Source: G965233625 sp965233625 (GTDB lineage: Bacteria > Planctomycetota > Planctomycetia > Pirellulales > Pirellulaceae). From it: a stretch of DNA of 64,000 nt. Below the pieces are notes generated by a model, which saw only the letters and a list, made by a program, of their open reading frames with translations, was not told where the DNA came from and searched no databases. The number at the start of each line of letters is the position of its first letter. The first letter of the stretch is position 1. The translations under genes were made by a program, and so were the position numbers. Where the stretch lies: assembly GCA_965233625.1 (NCBI GenBank), contig OZ247499.1, positions 372,001 to 436,000 on the forward strand, in the 5' to 3' direction. Below, in pieces: positions 38,195 to 47,069 of the stretch.

Positions 38195-39547
38195 ATGAGA
38201 ACTTTCATCTCCAGCTTCGCCATCGCGGCCATGCTCCTTGCACCGTCCACCTTCGCCCAGGAGGACAAAGCAAAACCGGCAACAGCTCCAGCCGCCAAGA
38301 AGGCAGTTTCGGCTGCCGAGGCAAAGAATGCTGAGGAGCTTTATCAGGATGGCCGCAAACTGTTCTTCCAGGGCAAGTACCTCGACGCCGTCGCCAAACT
38401 GCGTTCGGCAGCCGACGCCAACCCGGACAAGACAAGTTACATGCTGCTGCTGGCCAAGGCGCATCGCTATGGCAAACAGCCAGAAAAGGCGGCACAGGTA
38501 TTCGAGGAACTGCTTAAGGCTAACCCGGAACATGTTGAAGCAGGCATCGAACTGGCGGAACTTGTCGGTCCGGAGAAAGACCCTGATCGTGTGATCGCGG
38601 TTCTGCAGCCGCTGTTGAAATACAAGCACGATTACCCGCTCTATCATCTGCTTGCCGAGTCGTATTATCAGAAGGAAGATTTCGACAAAGCGCGGAAGCA
38701 CTACGAAGAAGCGATCACGCTCAACCGCCGCAATGCGAGTGATCACTATCAGCTGGCCAACATCTACCTTGCTCAAAAGCGTTTCGCCAAGGCAGCGACC
38801 GCGTATGAAACAGCTGGTCAGTTGGGCCTTTCTTCAGGCGTTTATCACTTCAAGCTGGCAAGTGTGTATTTCAACCTGCATAACTATCTGGGCCGGACTT
38901 CAACGGCCAAAGTAATTGGCGGCGAGACGGGCGGGATCAAAGATGATCAGTACCTGCTGCAGCCGGTGCCAGGCCAGGAAGATACCTTCTTCACCTGCCC
39001 GCGGCAGAGCGCGATTTATCATGCGGCCAAGGCGCAGCAGATGGGTGTTGATATCTTTGAGATCTACTTCCTGGAGGCGAACATCTGGCTGAACGCACGT
39101 CGCTATGCAAACGCGAGTGCTATCTACTCGAAGCTGGAAGAGAAGGTCACCAAGGAAGACGCCGGTCTGTTCTGGTTCAACTGGGCGCAGGCGGCACTGG
39201 GCTTGCAGCAGTTTGACGCCTATCTCACCCGGTTGGACAAGGCGATCGAAGCCGATCCGCTTATTTACAAACCGACCCGCGCCGATGCCCTGGTAACCGT
39301 TGCCCGCCGCTATCAGCAGCAGGGGGACACGGCGAAGCACATTGAGTACCTGAACAAAGCGGTCGAGGTAAATCCACTATCGGCCGCGCTTCATTTGACG
39401 CTGGGCGACGCCTATTGGCTTTCTAACCAGCAGCAGCAGGCCATAGAACAATACAAGCTTGTTCTGGAGTTAGAATCCACGCATAGCCAGCGCGTCCGTC
39501 TGTTGAACCGTATCCGCGGTCAGGAAGAGACGGTGACGGCCGGCTAG
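38195..39547 (+). CDS. exported tetratricopeptide-repeat protein
   Basis: 450 residues from ATG 38195. The start is set by a clear signal peptide, MRTFISSFAIAAMLLAPSTFA with likely cleavage before QEDK, and a weak CGGAAA upstream. A short Lys/Ala-rich linker is followed by TPR units: AEELYQDGRKLFFQGKYLDA, HLLAESYYQKEDFDKARKHY, YQLANIYLAQKRFAKAATAY and, near the C-terminus, LHLTLGDAYWLSNQQQQAIE. A region around residues 230-290 (YLLQPVPGQEDTFFTCPRQS) breaks the repeat pattern and may be a binding loop. The upstream neighbour is the large exported TPR protein, and a terminator hairpin follows at 39592, so these two probably share a transcript and act in the same envelope complex. No specific function is claimed. 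Confidence 0.83.
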   Translation: MRTFISSFAIAAMLLAPSTFAQEDKAKPATAPAAKKAVSAAEAKNAEELYQDGRKLFFQGKYLDAVAKLRSAADANPDKTSYMLLLAKAHRYGKQPEKAAQVFEELLKANPEHVEAGIELAELVGPEKDPDRVIAVLQPLLKYKHDYPLYHLLAESYYQKEDFDKARKHYEEAITLNRRNASDHYQLANIYLAQKRFAKAATAYETAGQLGLSSGVYHFKLASVYFNLHNYLGRTSTAKVIGGETGGIKDDQYLLQPVPGQEDTFFTCPRQSAIYHAAKAQQMGVDIFEIYFLEANIWLNARRYANASAIYSKLEEKVTKEDAGLFWFNWAQAALGLQQFDAYLTRLDKAIEADPLIYKPTRADALVTVARRYQQQGDTAKHIEYLNKAVEVNPLSAALHLTLGDAYWLSNQQQQAIEQYKLVLELESTHSQRVRLLNRIRGQEETVTAG

Positions 39548-39591
39548 TACATCTTGCCGAAGTTGGGCGGCATAATGCTCTCTGGCGCCGT

Positions 39592-39623
39592 AAAATGGGT
39601 GGTGATCGATAACCACCCGTTTT
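39592..39623 (+). terminator. Rho-independent terminator after the TPR genes
   Basis: A 12-bp stem (39592-39603 with 39612-39623) containing one G-T pair, an 8-base loop and a closing T-run of four. It starts 45 bases after the second TPR stop codon and ends before the NfeD-family gene. Confidence 0.75.
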
Positions 39624-39645
39624 CGTAGCTGCAGGGAAACTTGCC

Positions 39646-41232
39646 ATGTTCAACCGGCACAAACCACGTCCACGAAAAGCACGTACGCGACGTCTGCGTC
39701 TGTTGGCGTTTTTCTGTCTGACGATAGGAACTTTATGTGGATGGGTGTCCGCTCAGGCGCCTCCGCCGGCTGCTGAAAAGGAGGCGTTTAACAAGGGCGT
39801 GCTGATCCGGATGGAAGGCCCCATCGGCCCGTTTCTGCATGCCTACGTGCAACGCAAACTGGCAGAGGCCCGCGCGATGGAGGCGGATCTGATCATTCTG
39901 GAGATCGAAAGTCCCGGTGGAACCGTGGACGAGAGCTTTGCTATCTCTAACATGATGAAAGACACCGGTTGGGCGCGGACGGTGGCTTACGTGCCCGATT
40001 ACGCGATCAGCGGCGCCGCGATTGTCAGCATTGGTTGTGATGACATCGTGATGGGGCCAACGGCGCGGATCGGCGATGCGGGCGTGATCCGCATGGGGGC
40101 AGGTAATTTCTGGCGATATGCTGAAGAGAAAGTTACTTCCGACGTTGTCCGCCAGATCCGCGATATCGCCGAAGAGCAGGGACGCCCGCCAGCCATTGCA
40201 GAAGCGATGGTGGATAAAAACCTGGAAGTCTTCCGCGTCACCGACAACAGAACGGGCAAAGACACCTATATGTCACAGGCTGACATCGATGCGTCGCCCG
40301 ACAAAGGCGCCTTTACGCGGCACGAGCTGCTTCAGCCATCTCGAAAAGGAGTTTTTCTGGAACTCAACGGTAAGCAGGCGGTGAAGACCGGACTGGCTCA
40401 GGCCGTCATATTGAGCCGCGATGAACTAAGCGATCGATACGGCCTCAAGCAGCCGATGGTTGTGCTGAAATCTGGCTGGACCGACCTTTGCATCTACCTG
40501 CTTAACACGACGCTGGTTTCTTTTCTGTTGATCAGTGTCGGGCTGATTGCACTGTACATAGAATGCTCGGCGCCGGGGATTGGTGTGGGCGGGCTGATTG
40601 CCGGACTGTGTTTCGCCCTGTTTTTCTGGTCGCACTTTCTGGGCGGTACAGCGGGTTGGCTGGAGGTGGTGCTGTTCGTGGGCGGAGCGATCTTCATCGC
40701 GATGGAACTGTTTGTGATCCCCGGGTTCGGCGTCGCGGGGGTAACTGGCATTCTGTTGATGCTGGCAGGTGTGCTGCTGGCGAGTCAGGATTTTGTTTTC
40801 CCGACACAGACCGCCGACATCTCCGTTTTCACCACCAACCTGGGCATGTTGCTGGCCGTGTTTGTCACGCTGGTAGTGGGCGGCATCGTCGCCACGAGGT
40901 ACTACGGACAGTTGCCGGTGCTCGGCTCGATGGTGCTCAAACCGCCCGTGTATGACGAAGATGCAACCGCCGCTGGCGCCAGTCTACTCACAGCAGAAGA
41001 AAAGGCGGATGGCAAGGCGCCGCCCGTCCCTATCGAAGATGCCGTGCAGGTGGGCGACTGGGGAGTGGCCGAATCACCGCTGCGTCCGGCCGGGAAAGTG
41101 ATTATCAACGGCGTGTACGCCGATGTGGTGACGGATGGTTCGTTTGTAGATAAGGGAACGCAGGTTAAGGTCATCAAAGTTACGGGCAACCTGATCACCG
41201 TCCGCGAAGTGCCCCCGGAAGCGGCCAGCTGA
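39646..41232 (+). CDS. NfeD-family membrane-bound serine protease (ClpP-like fold) with OB-fold domain
   Basis: 528 residues. A signal or anchor segment lies near 17-36. Residues about 48-240 are a ClpP/crotonase-like protease: IILEIESPGGTVDES, the serine in YAISGAA (Ser122) and a lysine in EEKVTSDV (Lys162) match the Ser-Lys dyad of NfeD1b-type proteins. From about 285 to 430 there are several membrane helices (LISVGLIALYIECSAPGIGV is typical), and residues about 455-525 form the C-terminal NfeD OB-fold (VGDWGVAESPLRPAGKV). Such proteins usually act with SPFH/stomatin-like partners in membrane quality control, but no such gene is next to it here. The preceding terminator suggests its own promoter. 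Confidence 0.92.
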   Translation: MFNRHKPRPRKARTRRLRLLAFFCLTIGTLCGWVSAQAPPPAAEKEAFNKGVLIRMEGPIGPFLHAYVQRKLAEARAMEADLIILEIESPGGTVDESFAISNMMKDTGWARTVAYVPDYAISGAAIVSIGCDDIVMGPTARIGDAGVIRMGAGNFWRYAEEKVTSDVVRQIRDIAEEQGRPPAIAEAMVDKNLEVFRVTDNRTGKDTYMSQADIDASPDKGAFTRHELLQPSRKGVFLELNGKQAVKTGLAQAVILSRDELSDRYGLKQPMVVLKSGWTDLCIYLLNTTLVSFLLISVGLIALYIECSAPGIGVGGLIAGLCFALFFWSHFLGGTAGWLEVVLFVGGAIFIAMELFVIPGFGVAGVTGILLMLAGVLLASQDFVFPTQTADISVFTTNLGMLLAVFVTLVVGGIVATRYYGQLPVLGSMVLKPPVYDEDATAAGASLLTAEEKADGKAPPVPIEDAVQVGDWGVAESPLRPAGKVIINGVYADVVTDGSFVDKGTQVKVIKVTGNLITVREVPPEAAS

Positions 41233-41283
41233 TACTGACCGCCAGGGGTTTATGCTCCTGCTATTCCGTTGTTCATTAACGGA

Positions 41284-44200
41284 CTAGCGTTCGCGTCTGC
41301 CGTTACCTGCTTTGATCTGGGCAAGTTGCGCGGTGTATGCCTGTGCGACGGCAGGTTGATTGTGCCGCTGGAATAGTGCGATACCGCGCTCAAACATCTC
41401 CATGCAATACTTGCTTGGCCGGTCTCCCCGCATCTGTTTGATACTGGGCAGAAACTGGTTGTAGAAAGTCAGCAATTGCGGTGCAGCTTTCGGCGTTGAT
41501 TCGCAGATAGCATCCAGCCGGTCGAGCATCTTCGGCACATAGCGGCCTTCGTTGGGAAACGCCTTAATCATGGTTGCCAGGTTGTTGACCGCTTCCAGAG
41601 GCCGCTCTTGCTTGAGCAGCATATCGGTCAGCGTCAGGCACGCCTCGCAGCCAAGATCGGGCCGGCCCATGTTGGTGTACTGCAGCACCAGGCGTTCGTA
41701 TAGTTTCGCCTGCGCGGCCGGATCATCGGTGAACTGAATCAGATCATCGAAGATGGTCAGCGTGAAGTCCGGGAAGTTGCCAAATGTGCGGAACGCCTGA
41801 TCCAGCACCTGCTGCATCTTCCGCTTGTGGTTCTCACGCACTTCTGGATCGCCCGCCATTGCCGCCAGAGCTTGCCAGGCTTCTTCGCAGCCAGGGCAAA
41901 GTTCAATCACCTTCGTGAGGTATTCAAAGCGGGCCTCAGTTTCGAGCGGTTTGTCGCCGCCGATCACGGGTAAGAGCTGCATCAGGCGGTCGGCGTGACG
42001 GCTTGCCACCGGGTCTGCCCCAATGGTGTGCAGGCGCAGTTCTAACTGGCGGTCGGTAATCTGCATTCCCGTCTGCGGATCGCGAAGCGTGCCCACATAA
42101 TACTGATCGCCTCGATAACGTCCGTGCGATTCCAGGCTGAACACGATACTCTTGGCCGTTACGTTCTTCAGTTCCACCCACATCACCCAGGCATGCCGTT
42201 CGCCCGAATTCGACTCGCCCGCCACGTAGGCCGCGGGCACCGATAGGCTCTTGCCAACCCGCGATGCAAAGTCCGCCTGATGCGCGCAGACACCGCCGAT
42301 CTGACGGATGCTGGGCAAGTCGTAAGTGTGGCCGTTAAGGCGGGCCTGTTCGCTTTGGGTGTTCAGCATCAGCATGTCGTAAGGCACATCCTGATAACAC
42401 TGGCCAAACATCGTGCGGCGACCCAGGTAATTCTGTACGGCCCACACACGTTCGTTCTGCGGAGTTTTGTGGTTGATAACATAGGTCAGGAATTCCCAAG
42501 GCAGCCATTGGCCGCGACCCTGCATCACAGAGCCAGCGTCGAGGAAATACTTGAAATTGCCTTCGGCGTCCACCAGTCCTGTCGGCATCTTCGCCTTGGC
42601 ACGCACCTGATGATGTGCGTAGTCATAAACCGCGCGGGGCGTATCCCAGACCACCGAGATCGCGATGGCGAGATTGCCGTAGGCGGAGAACTTTTCCGGG
42701 AACTTCTCTTGTAGGCCTGCAAAAATCCGTGCCGCGGACGAGATGTCGTCGCGGTCCGCCAGCGCCAGATAGAATTCTTCTTTCAGATCGTTGTTCTCTG
42801 CGAACCATTCTGTCATGGCATCGTTACGTTCACCGAAACCCTGTTTCAGTTCTTCGCCATGCATACGTTCAAACCGTTTCGCAAAGGCGCTGCGGACGGT
42901 CTTGTACTCTTTGGTGCTGAATAGTTTTTCGCTTTCGTAGGCGGCTGCTAATGTCTCCAGTTCTTCGGGCGTGAAGCCTGAAGCAAGTTCGGGCTTTGCG
43001 ACAGGTGTTTCAAACGGGATCGGCTCCGGGACGGCGGGAATGTTGGAGGCAACTTCCATCGGCGCCTCGAACTGCGGGCCGAACTGCGTTTGCATGGCTT
43101 GTTGCAATTCGCTGTTGTCGCCCGTGTACATCGCCAGCATGGCGCCGTCACTGTAAGTCTTTGGCGCCGGTTCTCCGTTGCGGGCGGCGCGGGTGGTCAG
43201 GCTTTGCTGAATCAACTGTTTTTGAATGGCGGTAAGCGGCTCGGCAAGGTTGGCGAACACCACATCTTCGCCATCCACCGTTACCTTCGTCGCGGCGCCG
43301 CCGAGTGTTTCAGACACAAAGTGCACGGGCCGCGATACCTGCTTGCCGCTGCTGCGTAATGACGCTGCCCACTTCGACAGCGGGTGCTGCCCAGGTGTGA
43401 CTTTGATCTTCAGCCGGGTTGCTGTCTCTTCACCATCTTTGGCGGCTTCGTAGACAATGATGGGAACTTCTAAATCCAGGCCTGCATCCACCACGCTGAT
43501 GTCGCCGGTAAGAACGCCGGTATCCATATCAATGCGGAAACCCAGTGGAGCATCTTCGCCGAGTTTATACCGTAGATCTGCAGCGGGAAGGTCGGCGTCG
43601 GTCGCCGTCACCGTGATGGGCTGATTCTCACCGGCCACGACGGTTATCGCCGTGCTCATGTCCGTAGCGAACTGGGGCGGCTGATTGATCTCGTTAACCA
43701 CGAGTTTGACGGATTGCTTGGCGGTTTCGCTGCCTGCGGTTGCCTGGATCAGGAACTGGAAGGCGCCGGGGCCGTCTTTCTCTGCGGGCGTCCAGGATAG
43801 GGCGCCGGTGTCTGCATCGATTTTGGCGCCGGCTGGGGCTTCGAGCAGTTTGTATTTCAAACCTTCTGGAGCGGCCCCCGTTAACTTGGGCTGATAGTTG
43901 AAGGTCTGCAGTTCGTTGACACGTTGTAGATCCGCGATGGGAAACTCCAGCGGTTCACTGCCGCCGATAGCCATGAACCCTGCGGCAACGCCGCCTACCA
44001 ACAGCAGAAAAACAACACCCGCAATCACTAAGGGCATCCCCATGCCACGTGACTTGCGTGGCCGGCGGACGGTGCTGGAAGATTCGCCCGTCTGCACACT
44101 CACGCCGCCGCCTGGCGAAACTGTGGGCTGCGGTGACGGGGCTGTCTGTGTTTTTTTGCGTTTTGGCGGCGGCGCTGCAGCCGTCTGCGTTGGGGGTAGG

Positions 44201-44319
44201 GCCCCCGCTTTTTGCACGGCGCCGCAATGGGGGCACGCCACATTCTGCCCGAGACTGCTGCTGGCAATACCAAACTGCTGCTGGCACTGCGAACAGACAA
44301 ATGTATGTGAGGTGGTCAT
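41284..44319 (-). CDS. membrane protein with zinc ribbon, Ig-like repeats and transglutaminase-like domain
   Basis: 1011 residues from ATG 44319, chosen because the zinc ribbon begins right there (the frame extends to 44409). Cys9-x2-Cys12 and Cys29-x2-Cys32 form a small zinc ribbon, followed by a Pro/Thr-rich linker and one membrane segment at about 93-117. Outside lie two putative Ig/cadherin-like domains (about 130-310; GALSWTPAEKDGPGAFQFLI, TATDADLPAADLRYKLG). A transglutaminase-like cysteine domain follows, with Cys678 in GGVCAHQADF and His709 in RHAWVMWVE. The C-terminal 200 residues are helical and TPR-like. Catalysis (protein cross-linking or proteolysis) is inferred from the Cys-His pair; the third residue could not be fixed. 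It converges with the NfeD-family gene (51-bp gap with a weak hairpin at 41265-41283). Confidence 0.8.
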   Translation of the reverse strand: MTTSHTFVCSQCQQQFGIASSSLGQNVACPHCGAVQKAGALPPTQTAAAPPPKRKKTQTAPSPQPTVSPGGGVSVQTGESSSTVRRPRKSRGMGMPLVIAGVVFLLLVGGVAAGFMAIGGSEPLEFPIADLQRVNELQTFNYQPKLTGAAPEGLKYKLLEAPAGAKIDADTGALSWTPAEKDGPGAFQFLIQATAGSETAKQSVKLVVNEINQPPQFATDMSTAITVVAGENQPITVTATDADLPAADLRYKLGEDAPLGFRIDMDTGVLTGDISVVDAGLDLEVPIIVYEAAKDGEETATRLKIKVTPGQHPLSKWAASLRSSGKQVSRPVHFVSETLGGAATKVTVDGEDVVFANLAEPLTAIQKQLIQQSLTTRAARNGEPAPKTYSDGAMLAMYTGDNSELQQAMQTQFGPQFEAPMEVASNIPAVPEPIPFETPVAKPELASGFTPEELETLAAAYESEKLFSTKEYKTVRSAFAKRFERMHGEELKQGFGERNDAMTEWFAENNDLKEEFYLALADRDDISSAARIFAGLQEKFPEKFSAYGNLAIAISVVWDTPRAVYDYAHHQVRAKAKMPTGLVDAEGNFKYFLDAGSVMQGRGQWLPWEFLTYVINHKTPQNERVWAVQNYLGRRTMFGQCYQDVPYDMLMLNTQSEQARLNGHTYDLPSIRQIGGVCAHQADFASRVGKSLSVPAAYVAGESNSGERHAWVMWVELKNVTAKSIVFSLESHGRYRGDQYYVGTLRDPQTGMQITDRQLELRLHTIGADPVASRHADRLMQLLPVIGGDKPLETEARFEYLTKVIELCPGCEEAWQALAAMAGDPEVRENHKRKMQQVLDQAFRTFGNFPDFTLTIFDDLIQFTDDPAAQAKLYERLVLQYTNMGRPDLGCEACLTLTDMLLKQERPLEAVNNLATMIKAFPNEGRYVPKMLDRLDAICESTPKAAPQLLTFYNQFLPSIKQMRGDRPSKYCMEMFERGIALFQRHNQPAVAQAYTAQLAQIKAGNGRRER

Positions 44320-44469
44320 GTTGCCTGAGTAGAAGAAGATAATCAGCCTTGGCCGGACACCAACATCGCGCCCAACACCATTATAAGCCCTCTCAAGTCG
44401 ATAACACAACTGTTAACTGCGCAAGCAGTTACGCCATCGGGGTTTCCCTGTCGCAGCTACGTCCTTCGC

Positions 44470-46197
44470 TTAGCGATGATCGTGAGAGTCGCTACCAAGC
44501 GGCGTATTCCGGCGCGCAATTGAGACCTTCTGGTTAAATTCCCAGTAAGTCTGCCCGCCCCGCTGAATGGCTGACAGCCACGCGCGTTCCCGTGCGGAGC
44601 GTACGGTGTGAAACAGATGGTGCATATCGGCGATGATCGAATCGCTGTCACCGTAATAGGAATGCCCCAGGAAACTGGTGTCGAGCGCTGAGACGTCAAT
44701 TGTTTCGATGCCAGGTGCAATCACAAGCAGTTTTCCGGATTCACCCGCTCTGGGATAGCCGCCGTGAAGCCGCTTCGAGGCTTTAAGGGCGCGGTCGTTC
44801 GATGATGCATATAGCGTCACGCGTTCTGCGGTACGGGTGATCTGTGGTGCGATGTCGCGTTTGAAGATTTCCGCATCAACATCCGGCGCCGCCAGCACGA
44901 CCTGGTTGAAGAAACGGGCGTCGTCCCTGTATTCCAGCGCCAGTTCGCGCAAGGCGCCGGTAAGAGCGCGGTTGCCCATGCTGTGCGCGATGAGATGAAT
45001 CGCGTCGGCTTCGGACTTGCGTGCGATATCTAGAAGGAAATGCTTCAGATGCGGCGTCGCCCAGCTGACATTGTTTTCGTCAACGGTGTACGACAGTAGC
45101 CCGTTCTGAGACGGCCAGCTAAAGAACACCGGCGCTCCCTGAAACTCAAGATCGTACGCAATCTGCGCCGTCCGGCGGGCGGCATCGGTGAAGCTGACAT
45201 TGTAGCCATGCACAAACACCATAATCTCTTTGCGGGGGCTGCGTCCGACGGTGCTATGTAAGTCTGCGTAGAATTCCTCCTGCGTGCGGGTGGTGACTTT
45301 CTTCACCCGGACGTGTTCAGAAGGGTCTTCCGTCATCTCAAACTTGAAGAACGAGGGGGTCTCGACGTGCCCCATCGTATGGTCCTGCGGCACACCAATT
45401 TCGCAGACGCCCAGTTCCATTTCTCCCCGTTCACCGGTGTAGCGCACTGGCAAAGGTCTGCCAGCAAGCACAGGCGGCGGCAACGGGTTGAGCCAGGAGA
45501 GTCCACTAAAAATAACGGTTAGGACGAAGCAAGTAGATGTCGCAAACCCTAACCAGCGGCGCCCCCGGATAGAAATAGCGGCGCCGATGCCCAACAGCAC
45601 GGTCGCCATGGCGGAAAGCGTTGCAAAAACAGGTAGAAATGCGGCGTGTGATACTGTGTGATAGTCGAATCGCGCACGATCCGTCCCATAAAAGACTTTG
45701 ACCATGGTGTAGCCGTTGCCTGCTTTGAATACACCATTGCCGAATCCGGCAATCTCCGCGTTGCGATTGGCCTCCGGGTGTTCTTCGTCCTCTCCCAGAG
45801 AAAATTCGCAGCGGAACGAGCGAGGGCCGGACTTTTCAAGGGAAGCGATAGCAGCAGCGGGCTTTATACCAACGGAAGTAGCAGGCGCCGCAGGCGCGGG
45901 CGAATGGGAAGGATCTGCTGCTGGGGCTCTGACGGTTTCGTCCGATGCAATGCCAAAAGACTTCGCTGGCGGATCGAAGGTATGCGTCGGCGCGGGGTCT
46001 GCTGCCGGTTGCGTCACAGGCGGCGCGGGAGTTGTCACCACGACCGGTGGTTTCTCGGTCGCGGGCGGCGACGACGGGGCTTTGTCGACCGCCTGATCTT
46101 CCTGGTTACAGCTGATTCCTGCAACGAGTAGAAATAGGCAGGCGGGCAATATTCTCAACAGTGCCCGCCGCTGCGACGGAAAACAGGTAGCATCCAT
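44470..46197 (-). CDS. DUF900-type alpha/beta hydrolase, membrane-anchored
   Basis: 575 residues. The N-terminus has basic residues and a hydrophobic run ending in GISCNQ, perhaps a poor lipobox. A Pro/Ala-rich linker follows, then two further hydrophobic segments (about residues 185-215 and 220-240). The C-terminal half is an alpha/beta hydrolase: VFVHGYN for the oxyanion region, FFSWPSQ, and the nucleophile elbow AHSMG with Ser406; a downstream Asp and His are expected to complete the triad. This matches the DUF900 esterase-like family. The substrate is unknown. AGGATGAGG directly precedes the ATG, so the start is good. Gene order suggests it may be transcribed with the downstream transglutaminase-like gene (150-bp gap). 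Confidence 0.82.
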   Translation of the reverse strand: MDATCFPSQRRALLRILPACLFLLVAGISCNQEDQAVDKAPSSPPATEKPPVVVTTPAPPVTQPAADPAPTHTFDPPAKSFGIASDETVRAPAADPSHSPAPAAPATSVGIKPAAAIASLEKSGPRSFRCEFSLGEDEEHPEANRNAEIAGFGNGVFKAGNGYTMVKVFYGTDRARFDYHTVSHAAFLPVFATLSAMATVLLGIGAAISIRGRRWLGFATSTCFVLTVIFSGLSWLNPLPPPVLAGRPLPVRYTGERGEMELGVCEIGVPQDHTMGHVETPSFFKFEMTEDPSEHVRVKKVTTRTQEEFYADLHSTVGRSPRKEIMVFVHGYNVSFTDAARRTAQIAYDLEFQGAPVFFSWPSQNGLLSYTVDENNVSWATPHLKHFLLDIARKSEADAIHLIAHSMGNRALTGALRELALEYRDDARFFNQVVLAAPDVDAEIFKRDIAPQITRTAERVTLYASSNDRALKASKRLHGGYPRAGESGKLLVIAPGIETIDVSALDTSFLGHSYYGDSDSIIADMHHLFHTVRSARERAWLSAIQRGGQTYWEFNQKVSIARRNTPLGSDSHDHR

Positions 46198-46372
46198 GCC
46201 TCATCCTTCGTGTTGGCAACCGTTTGTTGCGTTGTGCAGTCCATTGCACAGCCTGCAAAAATGCCCCTAAGCACTTTGCAGCAATAGGCTTACCGCGTTT
46301 TACTGCGGCAAGAACCTTACGGAACGAGTGGATAATACCCCTTTAGCGGGTTCCCGGGGTAGACCAATCTTA

Positions 46373-46822
46373 TTAAAGCCAGGAATCGCCTTCGCGGAGA
46401 GCATTCTGAATCAGCACCAGTAGTGCGTTAGGGTCGTAAGGCTTGCGGACGAAGAACTGGCTGCCCGACTGCCTGGCTTGTCGCACGGCGTTGGGGCGCT
46501 CGGCGCCGCTGAGCATGATGACGGGCACGCAGCTAAGTTCTGCATCGTCGGCCAGTTGGCCACAGAGGTCGAAGCCGTCCTGGTCGGGCAGATTCACATC
46601 CAGCAGGATCAGGTCAGGGCGCACAGAACGGGCGAGTTCCATGCCTCTTGAAGCAGAACTCGCGGGAATGGCCTGAAAGCCTTGCGACTCTAGGCGGTGT
46701 ATGAGCACAAGCTGCTGATCCAGATCATCCTCAATCAGCAGAATTACCTGATCGTTGGCGTTGTCTGATTTTTCAGGCTGAAGCTCTGTTTCGTGCAGCG
46801 GAGGGACCGTAGCGGTTGTCAT
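46373..46822 (-). CDS. single-domain response regulator (CheY-like receiver)
   Basis: 149 residues from ATG 46822; the frame is open to 47041, but the extra part does not look like a receiver. Receiver features: acidic pair in LIEDD, phospho-acceptor Asp75 in LILLDVNLPDQDG, a Ser in VIMLSG, and Lys in VRKPYD. There is no output domain, so it probably acts by protein contact or as a phosphorelay intermediate. The first 25 residues are a polar tail. No histidine kinase is adjacent. The 175-bp gap to the hydrolase gene contains only a 6-bp inverted repeat (TACCCC/GGGGTA, 46336-46361), without a T-run. Confidence 0.9.
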   Translation of the reverse strand: MTTATVPPLHETELQPEKSDNANDQVILLIEDDLDQQLVLIHRLESQGFQAIPASSASRGMELARSVRPDLILLDVNLPDQDGFDLCGQLADDAELSCVPVIMLSGAERPNAVRQARQSGSQFFVRKPYDPNALLVLIQNALREGDSWL

Positions 46823-47069
46823 AACTTTTCTCGCTAAAACCTGGCGGCGCCGTCTTGGGCCAACCCGGGGAAGTAGGTTTTCCGGTTGCGTAAAGGAAAC
46901 GTATCCCGCGTTTTGTAGGTGGTCAAATTGCAACACTGGAATTCCCGCGACATTACAGCAGGAAACTTTTCCGCCGTCGTTGTCGTCGTACTTATAGGAA
47001 CAGGCCGTTTCGGCCTTGATTCCTTCAAGTTGGCCTACCAATCAGTAACGTAAGAGTGGAAGTGCACTG

